Part shown: positions 21,126 through 29,145 of the stretch, one piece after another
How positions within the stretch are numbered: the stretch's first letter is position 1
Layout of the letters: each line of letters starts with the position of its first letter
Assembly: GCA_963813495.1 (NCBI GenBank)
Contig: CAWEZC010000010.1
Coordinates: 496,001-560,000, forward strand
DNA from: JACVRW01 sp963813495
GTDB lineage: Bacteria > Actinomycetota > Thermoleophilia > Solirubrobacterales > Thermoleophilaceae
DNA length: 64,000 nucleotides
Direction of reading: 5' to 3'
Notes under the pieces: generated by a model
What the model saw: only the letters and a program-made list of their open reading frames with translations
Told to the model about the DNA's origin: nothing
Database searches by the model: none
Program-made: the position numbers and the translations under genes

Positions 21126-22212
21126 AGCGCTCGACGCCCGCTACCAGGGTGCGCGTCACGCGCAGGTCGTCGTCGAGCACGGCGACGTCAGCGGGCGCGC
21201 CCCGCTCGAGCCTGCCCAGGTCGGGGTGGCCCGCCAGGAGTGCGGGAGCCCGCGCCGCGGCGTGCACGGCGTCGGCGAGCGGGGCGCCGCCGGCGACGAG
21301 GCGGCGCAGCGCGGCATCGAGCGGCGCGACGCTGCCGGCGAGCGTGCCGTCGGGGAGGGTGGCGCGCCCGGCGGTGACGACCACCTCGAGCTCGCCCAGG
21401 CGGTGGCACCCGTCGCCGAGACCGGCGGCCGCTATGGCGTCGCTGACCAGGCACAGCCGAGATCCGGCCGCGCGCCGCACCATCACCACGGTCTCCTCCG
21501 CCAGGTGCACGCCGTCGACGATGGTCGTCACGGTCACGTCGTCGCGCGCCAGCGCCGCCCCGGCCGGGCCCGGATCGCGCGAGGCAAAGCGCCGGTGGGC
21601 GTTGTGGATGTGCGTGATGGCCGAGGCACCACGGTCGAAGGCCGCGTGGGCGGTGGCGGCGTCGGCGTCGGTGTGGCCGATGCGCACGCGGATGCCGCGG
21701 GCGGTCAGGTCCTCGATCAGGTCGAGGGCACCCGGCAGCTCCGGGGCCAGGGTGACCGCGGCCACGGGCCCCGCGGCGGCCAGCCGCTCCATCAGCGCGG
21801 CGTCAGGCGCCCGCAGACGCTCGGGTGGATGGGCGCCGGCCCAGCGTGGTGAGAGGAAGGGACCCTCGAGGTGCACCCCCAGGAGGCGGACGGGAGAGTC
21901 GGCCGCCGCCAGGGCCGCCACCCCGAGCGCGTCGCTCGTCGTCCGCGGGGCCGAGCTGATCAGGGTCGGCTGGTAGGCGGTGACCCCGCAGGCGGCCAGC
22001 GCGCGGCCGGCGCGAGCGTAGCCGGCCCGGTCGGCGCCGAGGAAGTCGATGCCGGCGAACCCGTTCACCTGGAGGTCGACGAAGCCTGGCACGGCCAGGC
22101 CGCCGGCTCCCGCCGGCGAGACGCCCAGCTCCGCCACGCGCCCGTCCACTACCGCCACGTCGCCGGGCAGCTCGCCGCCGCCGACGAGCACCGCCCGGAC
22201 CCCGAGGCGCAC
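21115..22212 (-). CDS. nagA: N-acetylglucosamine-6-phosphate deacetylase
   Basis: 365 residues from a GTG. Amidohydrolase features: PGFVDLQVNGFAGIDF, HLEGPFLSPRWAGAH, RIGHTDADAATAHAAFDRGA, THIHNAHRRF, IVDGVHL and LVSDAIAAAG. It removes the acetyl group from GlcNAc-6-phosphate, recycling cell-wall amino sugar. No nagB or GlcNAc transporter is adjacent. The start lies 2 nt past the response regulator stop, so it is probably the last gene of that minus-strand operon. Confidence 0.92.
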   Translation of the reverse strand: MRLGVRAVLVGGGELPGDVAVVDGRVAELGVSPAGAGGLAVPGFVDLQVNGFAGIDFLGADRAGYARAGRALAACGVTAYQPTLISSAPRTTSDALGVAALAAADSPVRLLGVHLEGPFLSPRWAGAHPPERLRAPDAALMERLAAAGPVAAVTLAPELPGALDLIEDLTARGIRVRIGHTDADAATAHAAFDRGASAITHIHNAHRRFASRDPGPAGAALARDDVTVTTIVDGVHLAEETVVMVRRAAGSRLCLVSDAIAAAGLGDGCHRLGELEVVVTAGRATLPDGTLAGSVAPLDAALRRLVAGGAPLADAVHAAARAPALLAGHPDLGRLERGAPADVAVLDDDLRVTRTLVAGVERFSR

Positions 22213-22214
22213 GC

Positions 22215-22856
22215 TCAGAGCCCCAGGCCGCGCTCGGCGGCCCAGCGCGTGAGCTCGTGGCGCGAGGAGAGCTGGAGCTTGCGCAGCACCGAGGACACGT
22301 GGGCCTCCACCGTCTTGGGCGAGATGTCGAGCCGCAGCGCGATCTCCTTGTACATGTAGCCGCGGGCGATGTGCTGGAGCACCTCGCGTTCGCGCGCCGT
22401 GAGATCGTCGAGCTCCGACTCGGGCTGGGGCGCCGGCCCGGCGAAGGCGTCGAGCACGAATCCGGCCAGGCGGGGGGAGAAGAAGGCGTCGCCGCCGTCG
22501 ACCCGGCGGACGGCGTCCGCCAGCTCCTCACCGGAGATGTTCTTGGTCACGTAGCCGCGCGCGCCCGCCCGGATCACGGCGATCACGTCCTCGGCGGCGT
22601 CCGAGACCGACAGGGCCAGGAAGCACGGTGAGTGCTCGACGCGCTCGCTCGTACGCCGGATCACCTCCACGCCGCCGCCGTCGGGCATGTGCACATCGAG
22701 CAGGACCACGTCGGGCCGGCCCCGTTCGATCGCCTCGAGCGCCTCGGCCACGCTGCCGGCCTCGCCCACCACGTCGAGGAGCGCCTCCAGCTCGGCTCTC
22801 ACCCCGGCGCGGAAGAGCTGATGGTCGTCGACGATGAGCACGCTGGGGGAGCTCAC
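22215..22856 (-). CDS. NarL/LiaR-type response regulator
   Basis: 213 residues. The receiver domain has Asp10-Asp11 and phospho-acceptor Asp54 (LLDVHMPDGGG), with Lys in YVTKNIS. The C-terminal LuxR-type helix-turn-helix is LTAREREVLQHIARGYMYKEIALRLDISPKTVEAHVSSVLRKL. Its start overlaps the kinase stop (ATGA, 4 nt). The partner kinase and PspC/LiaF-like proteins upstream suggest a cell-envelope stress response. Confidence 0.94.
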   Translation of the reverse strand: MSSPSVLIVDDHQLFRAGVRAELEALLDVVGEAGSVAEALEAIERGRPDVVLLDVHMPDGGGVEVIRRTSERVEHSPCFLALSVSDAAEDVIAVIRAGARGYVTKNISGEELADAVRRVDGGDAFFSPRLAGFVLDAFAGPAPQPESELDDLTAREREVLQHIARGYMYKEIALRLDISPKTVEAHVSSVLRKLQLSSRHELTRWAAERGLGL

Positions 22857-24232
22857 GCGCGCTCATCCAGAATCAGCTCGACCTCGGTGCCTGCGCCGGC
22901 GGCGCTGGTGATGGTGGCCCGGCCACCGTGGCGCTCCATGCGGCCCACGATCGACTCGCGCACGCCGCGACGGTCGCCGGGCAGGTCGGACGGGTCGAAA
23001 CCGGGTCCGCGGTCACGTACGAAGACCTGGGTGCGGCCGTCGGCGGTCTCGGCGTAGACGTCGACAGTCGAGCGACCGCCGAACTTCGCGGCGTTGGTCA
23101 TCGCCTCACGCGCCGCGGCGACGACGGCCTCCGTGCCGGCGTCGAGGTCCCTGTCGCCCACCACCACGACCTCCACCGGGACGCTGTAGCGCTCCTCGAC
23201 TTCGGCGGCCACCGCCTCGAGCGCCGGAGCAAGCGTGGCGGACTGACCCGGTGCGGGGCGGCCCGCGAGCCAGGCGCGCAGGTCACGCTCTTGGCGCCGG
23301 GCGATGGCCGCCACCTCCTGCCGATCGCCGGCGCGGCGCTGGACCATGGCCAGCGTCTGGAGCACCGAGTCGTGGAGATGGGCGGCCACCTCAGCGCGCT
23401 CCTGGGAACGAATGCGCTGGGTGCGCTCGGTGGTGAGCGAGCGCACGAGCCGCACGATCCAGGGGGCGAAGATGACGCCGAGCACCACGACTGCCACGAG
23501 CACCGACAGCAGCACGTCCCGTGCCGCGCTGAGCGCGCCGGTGGTCTGCAGGAACACGACCCCGGCGGCCAGCACCAGGGCGACGCCGATGCTGGTACGG
23601 GAGATCGACGCGGCCGTGCGCCGCCCCTCATTGGCGTTCAGGCCGCGCAGCGTGTCCGCAAGCCCTTCGGGGAGCGCGAGCCGGGGGCGGGTAGAGCGGG
23701 TCGCCGCGGCGGGCGCCGCAACGGCCTCGGGCACGGGCGACGCGGCCGGAGCCGAGGGGGCGACCAGAGGTGCCGTCGGAGCCGTCTGCGGCGGCTGCTT
23801 TGGCTTCGGGGCCATCGACGAGCGCCAGATCAGCGCCCCGCCGCTGGCCACCAGGATGAGCGGCCAGACGATCGCGTCCGAGAACCAGATGCCGAGCGCC
23901 CGAAAGGTGAGGAGCGCGCTCACCAGCAGGAGGCCCGTGCCCAGTGCCACCTCGACCGCCGCGCGGCCCGTGGGGATGCGCCGCCGCGAGGTCCCCGGGG
24001 CGTCTCCCGCCGGGATCAGCAGCCAGCCCAGAGCGTAGGCGGCCACGCCGAGCCCGCCCGCCGCGGCCGTGACCAGGAACGCGAAGCGGACCAGCCACAC
24101 GTCGACGCCATAACGGCGCGAGATCCCGCTCGCCACTCCGCCGAGCCAGCGGGCCTCCAGATCCCGGCGCAGCACGCGCCGGGCGCGGTCTGCCGGCGGG
24201 GCGGGCTCGCTGTGGGCACCGGAGACGCTCAT
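22853..24232 (-). CDS. Sensor histidine kinase with N-terminal PspC domain
   Basis: 459 residues. Residues about 20-80 form a PspC domain (LGGVASGISRRYGVD then a membrane span). More spans follow, then an Ala/Pro-rich cytoplasmic linker (about 140-190), two further spans, and a HisKA_3 module with phospho-acceptor His287 in AAHLHDSVLQ. The C-terminal ATPase domain ends the protein (RDRGPGFDPSDLPGDRRGVRESI). PspC normally binds phage-shock or membrane-stress partners; fusion to a kinase is a known actinobacterial layout. It overlaps the genes on both sides by 4 nt. Confidence 0.93.
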   Translation of the reverse strand: MSVSGAHSEPAPPADRARRVLRRDLEARWLGGVASGISRRYGVDVWLVRFAFLVTAAAGGLGVAAYALGWLLIPAGDAPGTSRRRIPTGRAAVEVALGTGLLLVSALLTFRALGIWFSDAIVWPLILVASGGALIWRSSMAPKPKQPPQTAPTAPLVAPSAPAASPVPEAVAAPAAATRSTRPRLALPEGLADTLRGLNANEGRRTAASISRTSIGVALVLAAGVVFLQTTGALSAARDVLLSVLVAVVVLGVIFAPWIVRLVRSLTTERTQRIRSQERAEVAAHLHDSVLQTLAMVQRRAGDRQEVAAIARRQERDLRAWLAGRPAPGQSATLAPALEAVAAEVEERYSVPVEVVVVGDRDLDAGTEAVVAAAREAMTNAAKFGGRSTVDVYAETADGRTQVFVRDRGPGFDPSDLPGDRRGVRESIVGRMERHGGRATITSAAGAGTEVELILDERA

Positions 24233-24417
24233 TCGCGGCGGCTCAACCCACGCACGAGCAGGATCGCCCCCGTCGCGGCACAGGCGACGGGGGCGAACAC
24301 GGCAAACGTCAGCTCGAACGCTCCACCGGCATCGAGCATCAGCAACCCCCCGAGGGCGAGCACCGCGATGCCCGCGACCAGCGAGGAGAGGTCTGCCCTA
24401 CCCGCGTGCACGCTCAC
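24229..24417 (-). CDS. Small two-span membrane protein
   Basis: 62 residues from GTG 24417 (ATG 24453 gives 74 residues with a longer overlap into the upstream gene). It consists of two hydrophobic helices (LVAGIAVLALGGLLML and FAVFAPVACAATGAILLV) with a short basic tail. It sits between the PspC protein and the PspC kinase with overlaps on both sides, so it is co-translated and may be an accessory of the stress sensor. No family recognised. Confidence 0.7.
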   Translation of the reverse strand: MSVHAGRADLSSLVAGIAVLALGGLLMLDAGGAFELTFAVFAPVACAATGAILLVRGLSRRE

Positions 24418-25666
24418 CCGTGTCCAGGCACGCGCTGTTGATGCCGAGGTCATAGTCGCCGCGATCGAAGCCGTGGTCGTCGTCGAAGTCGAAATCGGCT
24501 TGGGTCAGGGAGTCATCCAGGTGACCGACCCGCAGCTCGCCCACACCGAGATCGGCGTCCACCACCAGCCGGCTCGTGGCCGGGGCGGCGTCGGGCGCCT
24601 CCTCGAAGGCGACGTCGACGCCGTCGTGGTCGGTGTCGAAGGCAGACACATGCCCGACGCCGACATCGGCTCGCGTGGCCACGCACACGTCGTCGGCCAC
24701 GAGCAGCGACGCCTGCCCGACACCGAGGTCGATCTCGAGCCGCGTGTCGCCCGGCGGGAGGTCGACCTGGCGGAGGTCGACGCTGAGCTGCCCCATGCCG
24801 AGTTCGTAGCGCTCGCGCACGTCGCTCAGCGAACTGGGGCGATACTCCCGATCGCCCACGCCGCCGTCGAGGTCGATCCCCGCCGCCTGCACCGTCCCCG
24901 CCGAGAGCGCGAGCGCGATCGCCGGCAGCACCAGCCACCGGACCGGCTTGAAGAAGGCGCCCGCGACGATCGCGACGCCCGCGCCGATCACCAGAGCGCC
25001 GACGAGAGCCCCGCCGCCGGCTGCTGCTGCCCAGGCTCCGCCGAGGGCGACCACGAGGCAGAGACCGAGGACTCCGATCCCGAGTGCCGCCCGCTTCGCG
25101 ATGTCCCCGGCGTCTCCGCTCGGTCCTTCTCCGGAGACGAGCCACCAGACAAGTACGCCGGCCGTGACCAGGAAGGCGATGGGGATGAGAATTCCGGCAA
25201 AGAGAAGCCCGCCGCCGAGAAGAAAGGGCCAGCCGATCAACAGCAGGACCACCACGCCGGCGATGACCAGGCCGCGATTGCGTCCATCCGTGGGGCTCGC
25301 CGACCCGGCAGCACCCGCGCTCTCTTCGCTCGGGACGAGCAGCACAGCGGCGATGTAGAGGAGCACGCCGGCTCCGCCGATCAGGGCAAGGATGATGGCG
25401 GCGATGCGGAAGAACACCGGGTCGGTGTTGAAGTACCGTCCCAGGCCGGCACAGACTCCGCCGAGCACCCGGTCGCTCCGGGGGCGGACCAGCCGCCGCG
25501 GCGGGGGCGAGGGACCGCCTCCGGCCGGCGCTTCCGGACCCACGCCGAGCGGTTCGGTGGGCGCCTCGGCGGTTGGCTCGTCGCCAGTCGGCTCGCGGCC
25601 CGTCGGCTCGTCCGGCTTCGGGTCCTGCTCCTCCGGGGTGTGCTCGTTCCTGTCGTCCACGTTCAT
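24398..25666 (-). CDS. PspC-domain membrane protein with LiaF-like C-terminal domain
   Basis: 422 residues. The first 55 are low-complexity, with EPTG/DEPT repeats. A PspC domain follows (RSDRVLGGVCAGLGRYFNTDPVFFRIAAI), then five or six further hydrophobic segments. The C-terminal 150 residues are a beta-rich, Asp-rich region with repeated LGVGxx units (DLGVGQASL, DVGVGHVSA, DLGVGELRV), resembling the LiaF/YvqF adhesin-like domain. LiaF-type proteins inhibit the partner kinase. With the downstream kinase and regulator this forms a three-component envelope-stress module. Confidence 0.85.
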   Translation of the reverse strand: MNVDDRNEHTPEEQDPKPDEPTGREPTGDEPTAEAPTEPLGVGPEAPAGGGPSPPPRRLVRPRSDRVLGGVCAGLGRYFNTDPVFFRIAAIILALIGGAGVLLYIAAVLLVPSEESAGAAGSASPTDGRNRGLVIAGVVVLLLIGWPFLLGGGLLFAGILIPIAFLVTAGVLVWWLVSGEGPSGDAGDIAKRAALGIGVLGLCLVVALGGAWAAAAGGGALVGALVIGAGVAIVAGAFFKPVRWLVLPAIALALSAGTVQAAGIDLDGGVGDREYRPSSLSDVRERYELGMGQLSVDLRQVDLPPGDTRLEIDLGVGQASLLVADDVCVATRADVGVGHVSAFDTDHDGVDVAFEEAPDAAPATSRLVVDADLGVGELRVGHLDDSLTQADFDFDDDHGFDRGDYDLGINSACLDTGERARG

Positions 25667-25729
25667 CTCGTCCTCCGATGGCTGCTGGTTCGTACCAGCG
25701 AGATTGCCGCTGCGGAGGCGCTCTGCCTA

Positions 25730-25759
25730 TTGGGAATGATCCCTAGGGAACGCTAGACT
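25730..25759 (+). promoter_or_regulatory. Probable ssrA promoter
   Basis: TTGGGA at 25730-25735, an 18-nt spacer and TAGACT at 25754-25759, ending 14 nt before the mature tmRNA 5' end. Confidence 0.6.
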
Positions 25760-25773
25760 CAACAGCTGTACAA

Positions 25774-26146
25774 GGGGGCGAAACAGCTTCGACGTGGAGC
25801 TGATCCGTCTCGATGTGGCGAGTCGAGGACCCGGGTTGGCCTCGTAAAAAAATCCCGGAAACCATAATTGCGAACTCTCAAGATCATGAGTTCGCCCTTG
25901 CCGCTTAAGTAGGCGAGGGAGTCGCGCCGGACAGCCCGCGGTCCGGGCACGCGGCTTCAGATAGCGGGCTCACCCAGGCGGTCCGACCCTCGGCCGCACG
26001 GGGACATCACTAGAGGGTGTGGCGCCGGGGACGTGCCCCGCGGATCGACCGAACCGGTTGCCGAGAGCCGACTCCGACGGGAACACTCGTAGCAAGCATC
26101 GAGATGGTGTTCCGCGGACGCCGGGGCAGTACCGGCCGCCTCCACC
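25774..26146 (+). ncRNA. ssrA: Transfer-messenger RNA (tmRNA)
   Basis: The 5' end GGGGGCG (25774-25780) pairs with CGCCTCC (26137-26143) to form the acceptor stem, with one G-U pair; discriminator A and CC follow, but the next base is T, so the final A of CCA is not encoded. The tag frame starts at GCG 25870 and stops at TAA 25906-25908, encoding ANSQDHEFALAA, whose ALAA end directs degradation. CTCGATG near 25810 pairs with CATCGAG near 26100 as helix P2. The T-stem (GCCGG/CCGGC) is intact, but its loop reads GGCAGTA instead of the usual TTCRANY. The RNA rescues stalled ribosomes with SmpB. Confidence 0.96.
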
Positions 26147-26152
26147 TCTCAA

Positions 26153-26187
26153 GGACGCCCCGCCCCACAGCGGGGCGTCCTGCGTTT
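26153..26187 (+). terminator. Intrinsic terminator of ssrA
   Basis: An 11-bp perfect stem GGACGCCCCGC / GCGGGGCGTCC with a six-base loop, followed by TGCGTTT. Placed 6 nt after the tmRNA. It may also serve the convergent DUF1269 gene, which ends at 26202. Confidence 0.85.
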
Positions 26188-26201
26188 AGCGCGCGGGCCG
26201 C

Positions 26202-26693
26202 TTACTTGTTGCCGGCTGCCTCCAGCGCGTCGTTCAGCTGGGCCTCGGCGTCGTTGCTCAGCGAGCTCTGGATCACGTGCCCCTGCTCCTGGATGTTGGG
26301 GAGGATCTTGTCGGGCGTCATGCTGCGCACGAGCACGATCAGGGCCGCCGTCCCGGGGGTGAGCTTCTCTCCCAGCTCCTTCATGAAGTTGTTGTCGACG
26401 CCGTAGTCGGCGAGGGCGCCGCCCGCGGCTCCCGCCGCCGCGCCGACGGCCATGCCGAGCAGAGGGGCGAGGAAGAGCAGGCCGATCAGCCCGCCCCAGA
26501 GCGCGCCGCCCGCCGCTCCCACGCCGGCGGCGCTCGTTGCCTGGTGCAGCTTGACCTTGCCGTCCTCGCCGCGGGTGATTACCACGGCGTCGTCCACTTC
26601 GATGACCTTGGCCTTGATGGCCTCGGTGAGCCTGCCGCGAACACGCTCGGCGGTCGCCTGGTCGGGGTAGGCAATGGCGATCAGGTCACTCAT
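26202..26693 (-). CDS. DUF1269 family membrane protein
   Basis: 163 residues from ATG 26693 with AAGGAG five nt upstream. The N-terminal third is a small alpha/beta domain (LIAIAYPDQATAERVRGRL). A Gly/Ala-rich hydrophobic hairpin follows (GGALWGGLIGLLFLAPLLGMAVGAAAGAAGG), then DYGVDNNFMKELGEKLTPGTAALIVLV, diagnostic of DUF1269. Members are often induced by stress; their biochemical role is unknown. It stands alone and is convergent with ssrA. Confidence 0.85.
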   Translation of the reverse strand: MSDLIAIAYPDQATAERVRGRLTEAIKAKVIEVDDAVVITRGEDGKVKLHQATSAAGVGAAGGALWGGLIGLLFLAPLLGMAVGAAAGAAGGALADYGVDNNFMKELGEKLTPGTAALIVLVRSMTPDKILPNIQEQGHVIQSSLSNDAEAQLNDALEAAGNK

Positions 26694-26788
26694 GGGTCTC
26701 CTTGATGCTTGCTTGAAAGGTCTGCCTGAAGTGGATCTCAACTGCCGCACCGGCGCATCACCCGAAGCGAGTGAGATCACTCGGCACT

Positions 26789-27643
26789 CTACGACGGCTG
26801 GAGGCGCTTGGCCAAACGCTCCATTCCACGCTCCCTGGCCGCCGCGGCCGCCCCCTCCTGGTCGGTTTCGCGGTCTTCCGGCAGCTCGACGTCCACGTCG
26901 CGCAGCGTGGCGATGTCCTTGAAGCGCAGCAGCTCCTCGCGCTGGCCGGTGAGCGCTCCGCGCACTCTCGCGTTGGTCTCGCGCAACGCTGCGTCGAGGG
27001 CCGTCTCGAGGGAGCCGTGGCGGCGTAGGAGGTCGGCGGCACCCTTCTCGCCGATGCCCTTGGCGCCGGGAATGCCGTCCGAGGGATCGCCACGCAGGGC
27101 GATGAAGTCGGGCACCTGCTCGGGCGCCACTCCGTAGCGGCGCTGCACCTCCTCGGGATCGACCGGCTCGGCCCCGCGCCCGCCGGTGCGCACGTAGAGG
27201 ATCGTGACCCGGTCGCCGGCGCACTGGAACATGTCGCGGTCGCCGGTCATGACCAGGGCGTGCCCGCCGGCGTCGGCCTCGCGGCGGGCGTACGCGCCCA
27301 GCAGGTCGTCGGCCTCGAGGTTGTCGCTCACCGCCACCGTCCAGCCGAACGCCTCGAAGAAGGCCCGTGCGTCGGCGAACTGGGGCGCGAGGAGGTCCGG
27401 GACCTCGGGGCGCTCGGCGTGGTAGCCGTCGTAGAGCTCGAGCCGGTAGTCGGCGGCGTCAGGGCCGAAGCAGAGCACCACGGCACGCGGCGAATGCTCC
27501 TCGACCTCGCGCAGGATCAGGTTGGCGGTGCCCAGCAGGGCGTTCACCGACTGGCCGTCGTTGCCCTTGATCGAGTCCGGGAGGGCATAGAAGGCGCGAA
27601 ACAGCAGCGAAGGAGCGTCGATCACGAGCAGGGGACCGGTCAT
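26789..27643 (-). CDS. Stand-alone 5'-3' exonuclease (FEN/DNA polymerase I N-domain family)
   Basis: 284 residues, the size of the isolated exonuclease domain. Metal-binding acidic motifs are visible: IDAPSLLFRAFYALP at the N-terminus, NLEADDLLGAYA, VMTGDRDMFQ, and the helix-hairpin-helix section ALRGDPSDGIPGAKGIGEKGA. It would remove RNA primers or flaps. It is divergent from udgX with 65 nt between, so the two repair genes may share a control region. TAGCGT 8 nt before the ATG fits a leaderless start. Confidence 0.92.
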   Translation of the reverse strand: MTGPLLVIDAPSLLFRAFYALPDSIKGNDGQSVNALLGTANLILREVEEHSPRAVVLCFGPDAADYRLELYDGYHAERPEVPDLLAPQFADARAFFEAFGWTVAVSDNLEADDLLGAYARREADAGGHALVMTGDRDMFQCAGDRVTILYVRTGGRGAEPVDPEEVQRRYGVAPEQVPDFIALRGDPSDGIPGAKGIGEKGAADLLRRHGSLETALDAALRETNARVRGALTGQREELLRFKDIATLRDVDVELPEDRETDQEGAAAAARERGMERLAKRLQPS

Positions 27644-27708
27644 GGCCGCAGACGCTAGTCACTTTCTTGTGCGTTTTCCGCCCCGCCCCTTACGGGTAGC
27701 GGCCGGGC

Positions 27709-28366
27709 ATGGAACAAGGGTCGCTGCTCGAGGAGCCGTCGGAACCCAACGACGCCACGCCCTTCCTGCCCGAGCGGCGCACGCTCGAGGAGCTGCGCCG
27801 GGCGGGCAGGGAGTGCCGTGGCTGCCATCTCTGGCGCGGTGCGACCCAGACCGTCTTCGGCGAGGGTCCCGAGGACGCCCGGATGATGTTCGTGGGCGAG
27901 CAGCCCGGCGACCGCGAGGATCAGGCCGGCCGGCCCTTCGTGGGTCCGGCGGGCCGCGAGTTCGAGCGCGCGCTCCAGGCTGCCGGGATCGAGCGCGCGG
28001 AGACCTACGTGACCAACGTGGTCAAGCACTTCAAGTTCGAGGAGCGCGGGGGCCGGCGCATTCACCAGACCCCCAAGCGCTTCGAGGTCCAGGCCTGCGA
28101 GCCGTGGCTCGGGGAGGAGCTGCGCGTGATCGAACCCGCGGCGCTGGTGCTTCTGGGCGCGACCGCGGCCAAGGCGCTGCTCGGCAGCTCGTTCCGGGTG
28201 ACCCGGCATCGCGGCGAGCTGCTCGAGTCGGACCTGGCCGAGATCGTGACCGCCACGATCCATCCTTCGGCCAGTATTGAGGGCGCGGGACGAGCAGTCA
28301 CGCATCGAGCAGCGCGAATCGCTCGCCGAGGACCTGCGCGTCGTGGTAGAGGCGCTGGGCGGCTAG
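27709..28366 (+). CDS. udgX: UdgX-type uracil-DNA glycosylase, with an apparent 1-nt frameshift near the 3' end
   Basis: Family 4-like UDG with the UdgX insertion: GEQPGDREDQAGRPFVGPAGREF, then VKHFKFEERGGRRIHQTP. His119 in RRIH matches the residue that forms a covalent bond to abasic DNA in UdgX. Cys36, Cys39 and Cys130 are candidate iron-sulfur ligands. In the zero frame, similarity ends at IHPSA (codon at 28270), then runs into unrelated Arg/Gly-rich sequence. Skipping one base at 28273 restores the expected end, VLRARDEQ...VVVEALGG, with TAG at 28364-28366. Either a base-calling error or a real lesion; without the shift the frame reads into the next gene. Confidence 0.88.
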
Positions 28367-28408
28367 CGGGCCGCCCGGGCCGCGTAACCGATCTTCCCGG
28401 TCGGCGTA

Positions 28409-28433
28409 CCTTGTTGACTATCGGTCAACAAGG
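28409..28433. promoter_or_regulatory. Perfect 10-bp palindrome over the ribosome site of the next gene
   Basis: Arms CCTTGTTGAC (28409-28418) and GTCAACAAGG (28424-28433) with spacer TATCG. The right arm ends inside the AAGGAGG ribosome site of the gene at 28444. It could be a repressor operator or an RNA hairpin that hides the ribosome site. Confidence 0.65.
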
Positions 28434-28443
28434 AGGCCCCGAC

Positions 28444-29145
28444 ATGTCCGGCACCGCAGGCTCCGCCACCACAGACGCTCCGCGCAGCAAGCAGTTCATG
28501 CTGGCCCGTGTCGAGGGGCGCATCCTCCACTGGATCGCGGTGCGCCTGCCCGCGAGGGTCACGCCCGACCATCTGACTGCCCTCGGCGTGTTCGCCGCGC
28601 TCGGCATCGCCGCGGCCTACCTGCTCTCCAACGAGAGTCAGCTCTGGCTCTGGGCCGCGTCGGCGCTGCTCGTCGTCCACTGGCTGGGCGACTCCCTTGA
28701 CGGCACGCTCGCGCGCGTGCGCCGGATCGAGCGCCCCAAGTACGGCTACTACCTCGACCATCTGGTGGACGCGCTGGCCACCGCGCTGATCGGCCTGGGC
28801 CTCGGGCTGTCGCCCTACATGCTGCTCGCGGTGGGCCTGGTGATCGTGATCGCCTATTTGATCCTCTCCATCAACACCTACCTGGAGACTCAGGCCTTCG
28901 GCGTATTCGCGCTGGGCTACGGCGGCGTCGGGCCCACCGAGGTTCGCCTCGTGCTGATCGGGCTGAACACGCTGATCGCGCTCGGCGTGGGGATCGGCTT
29001 CAGCGTCGGCGACCTGGGCCTGACGGTGCTCGATCTGGTCGGCCTCGCCGTGGCGGGGGTCATGATCGCGGCGCTGGCCGGGCGCGCGGCCAAGAACCTG
29101 CGCCGCCTGGCCGAACTCGAGCCGGCCGGCCGGCCCTCGAGCTAG
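28444..29145 (+). CDS. CDP-alcohol phosphatidyltransferase family membrane enzyme
   Basis: 233 residues from ATG 28444, preceded by AGGAGG. The signature DGTLARVRRIERPKYGYYLD, followed by HLVD, fits DG(x)2AR(x)8-9G(x)3D(x)3D, the catalytic motif of the family. About six membrane spans surround it. The enzyme transfers a phosphatidyl or related group from a CDP-alcohol to an acceptor alcohol in phospholipid synthesis; the acceptor is unknown. The frame is open upstream into udgX only because of that gene's frameshift. Its stop shares CTAG with the convergent regulator gene. Confidence 0.9.
   Translation: MSGTAGSATTDAPRSKQFMLARVEGRILHWIAVRLPARVTPDHLTALGVFAALGIAAAYLLSNESQLWLWAASALLVVHWLGDSLDGTLARVRRIERPKYGYYLDHLVDALATALIGLGLGLSPYMLLAVGLVIVIAYLILSINTYLETQAFGVFALGYGGVGPTEVRLVLIGLNTLIALGVGIGFSVGDLGLTVLDLVGLAVAGVMIAALAGRAAKNLRRLAELEPAGRPSS

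Noticed and set aside
22928..25756. A 942-codon open frame opposite the kinase and PspC genes
   Set aside because: Its product is Arg/Asp/His-rich with no motifs and mirrors codon bias of the real minus-strand genes.
27709..29145. A single 478-codon gene joining UdgX to a phosphatidyltransferase
   Set aside because: The UdgX end lies in another frame with its own stop, and the second gene has its own ribosome site and start.
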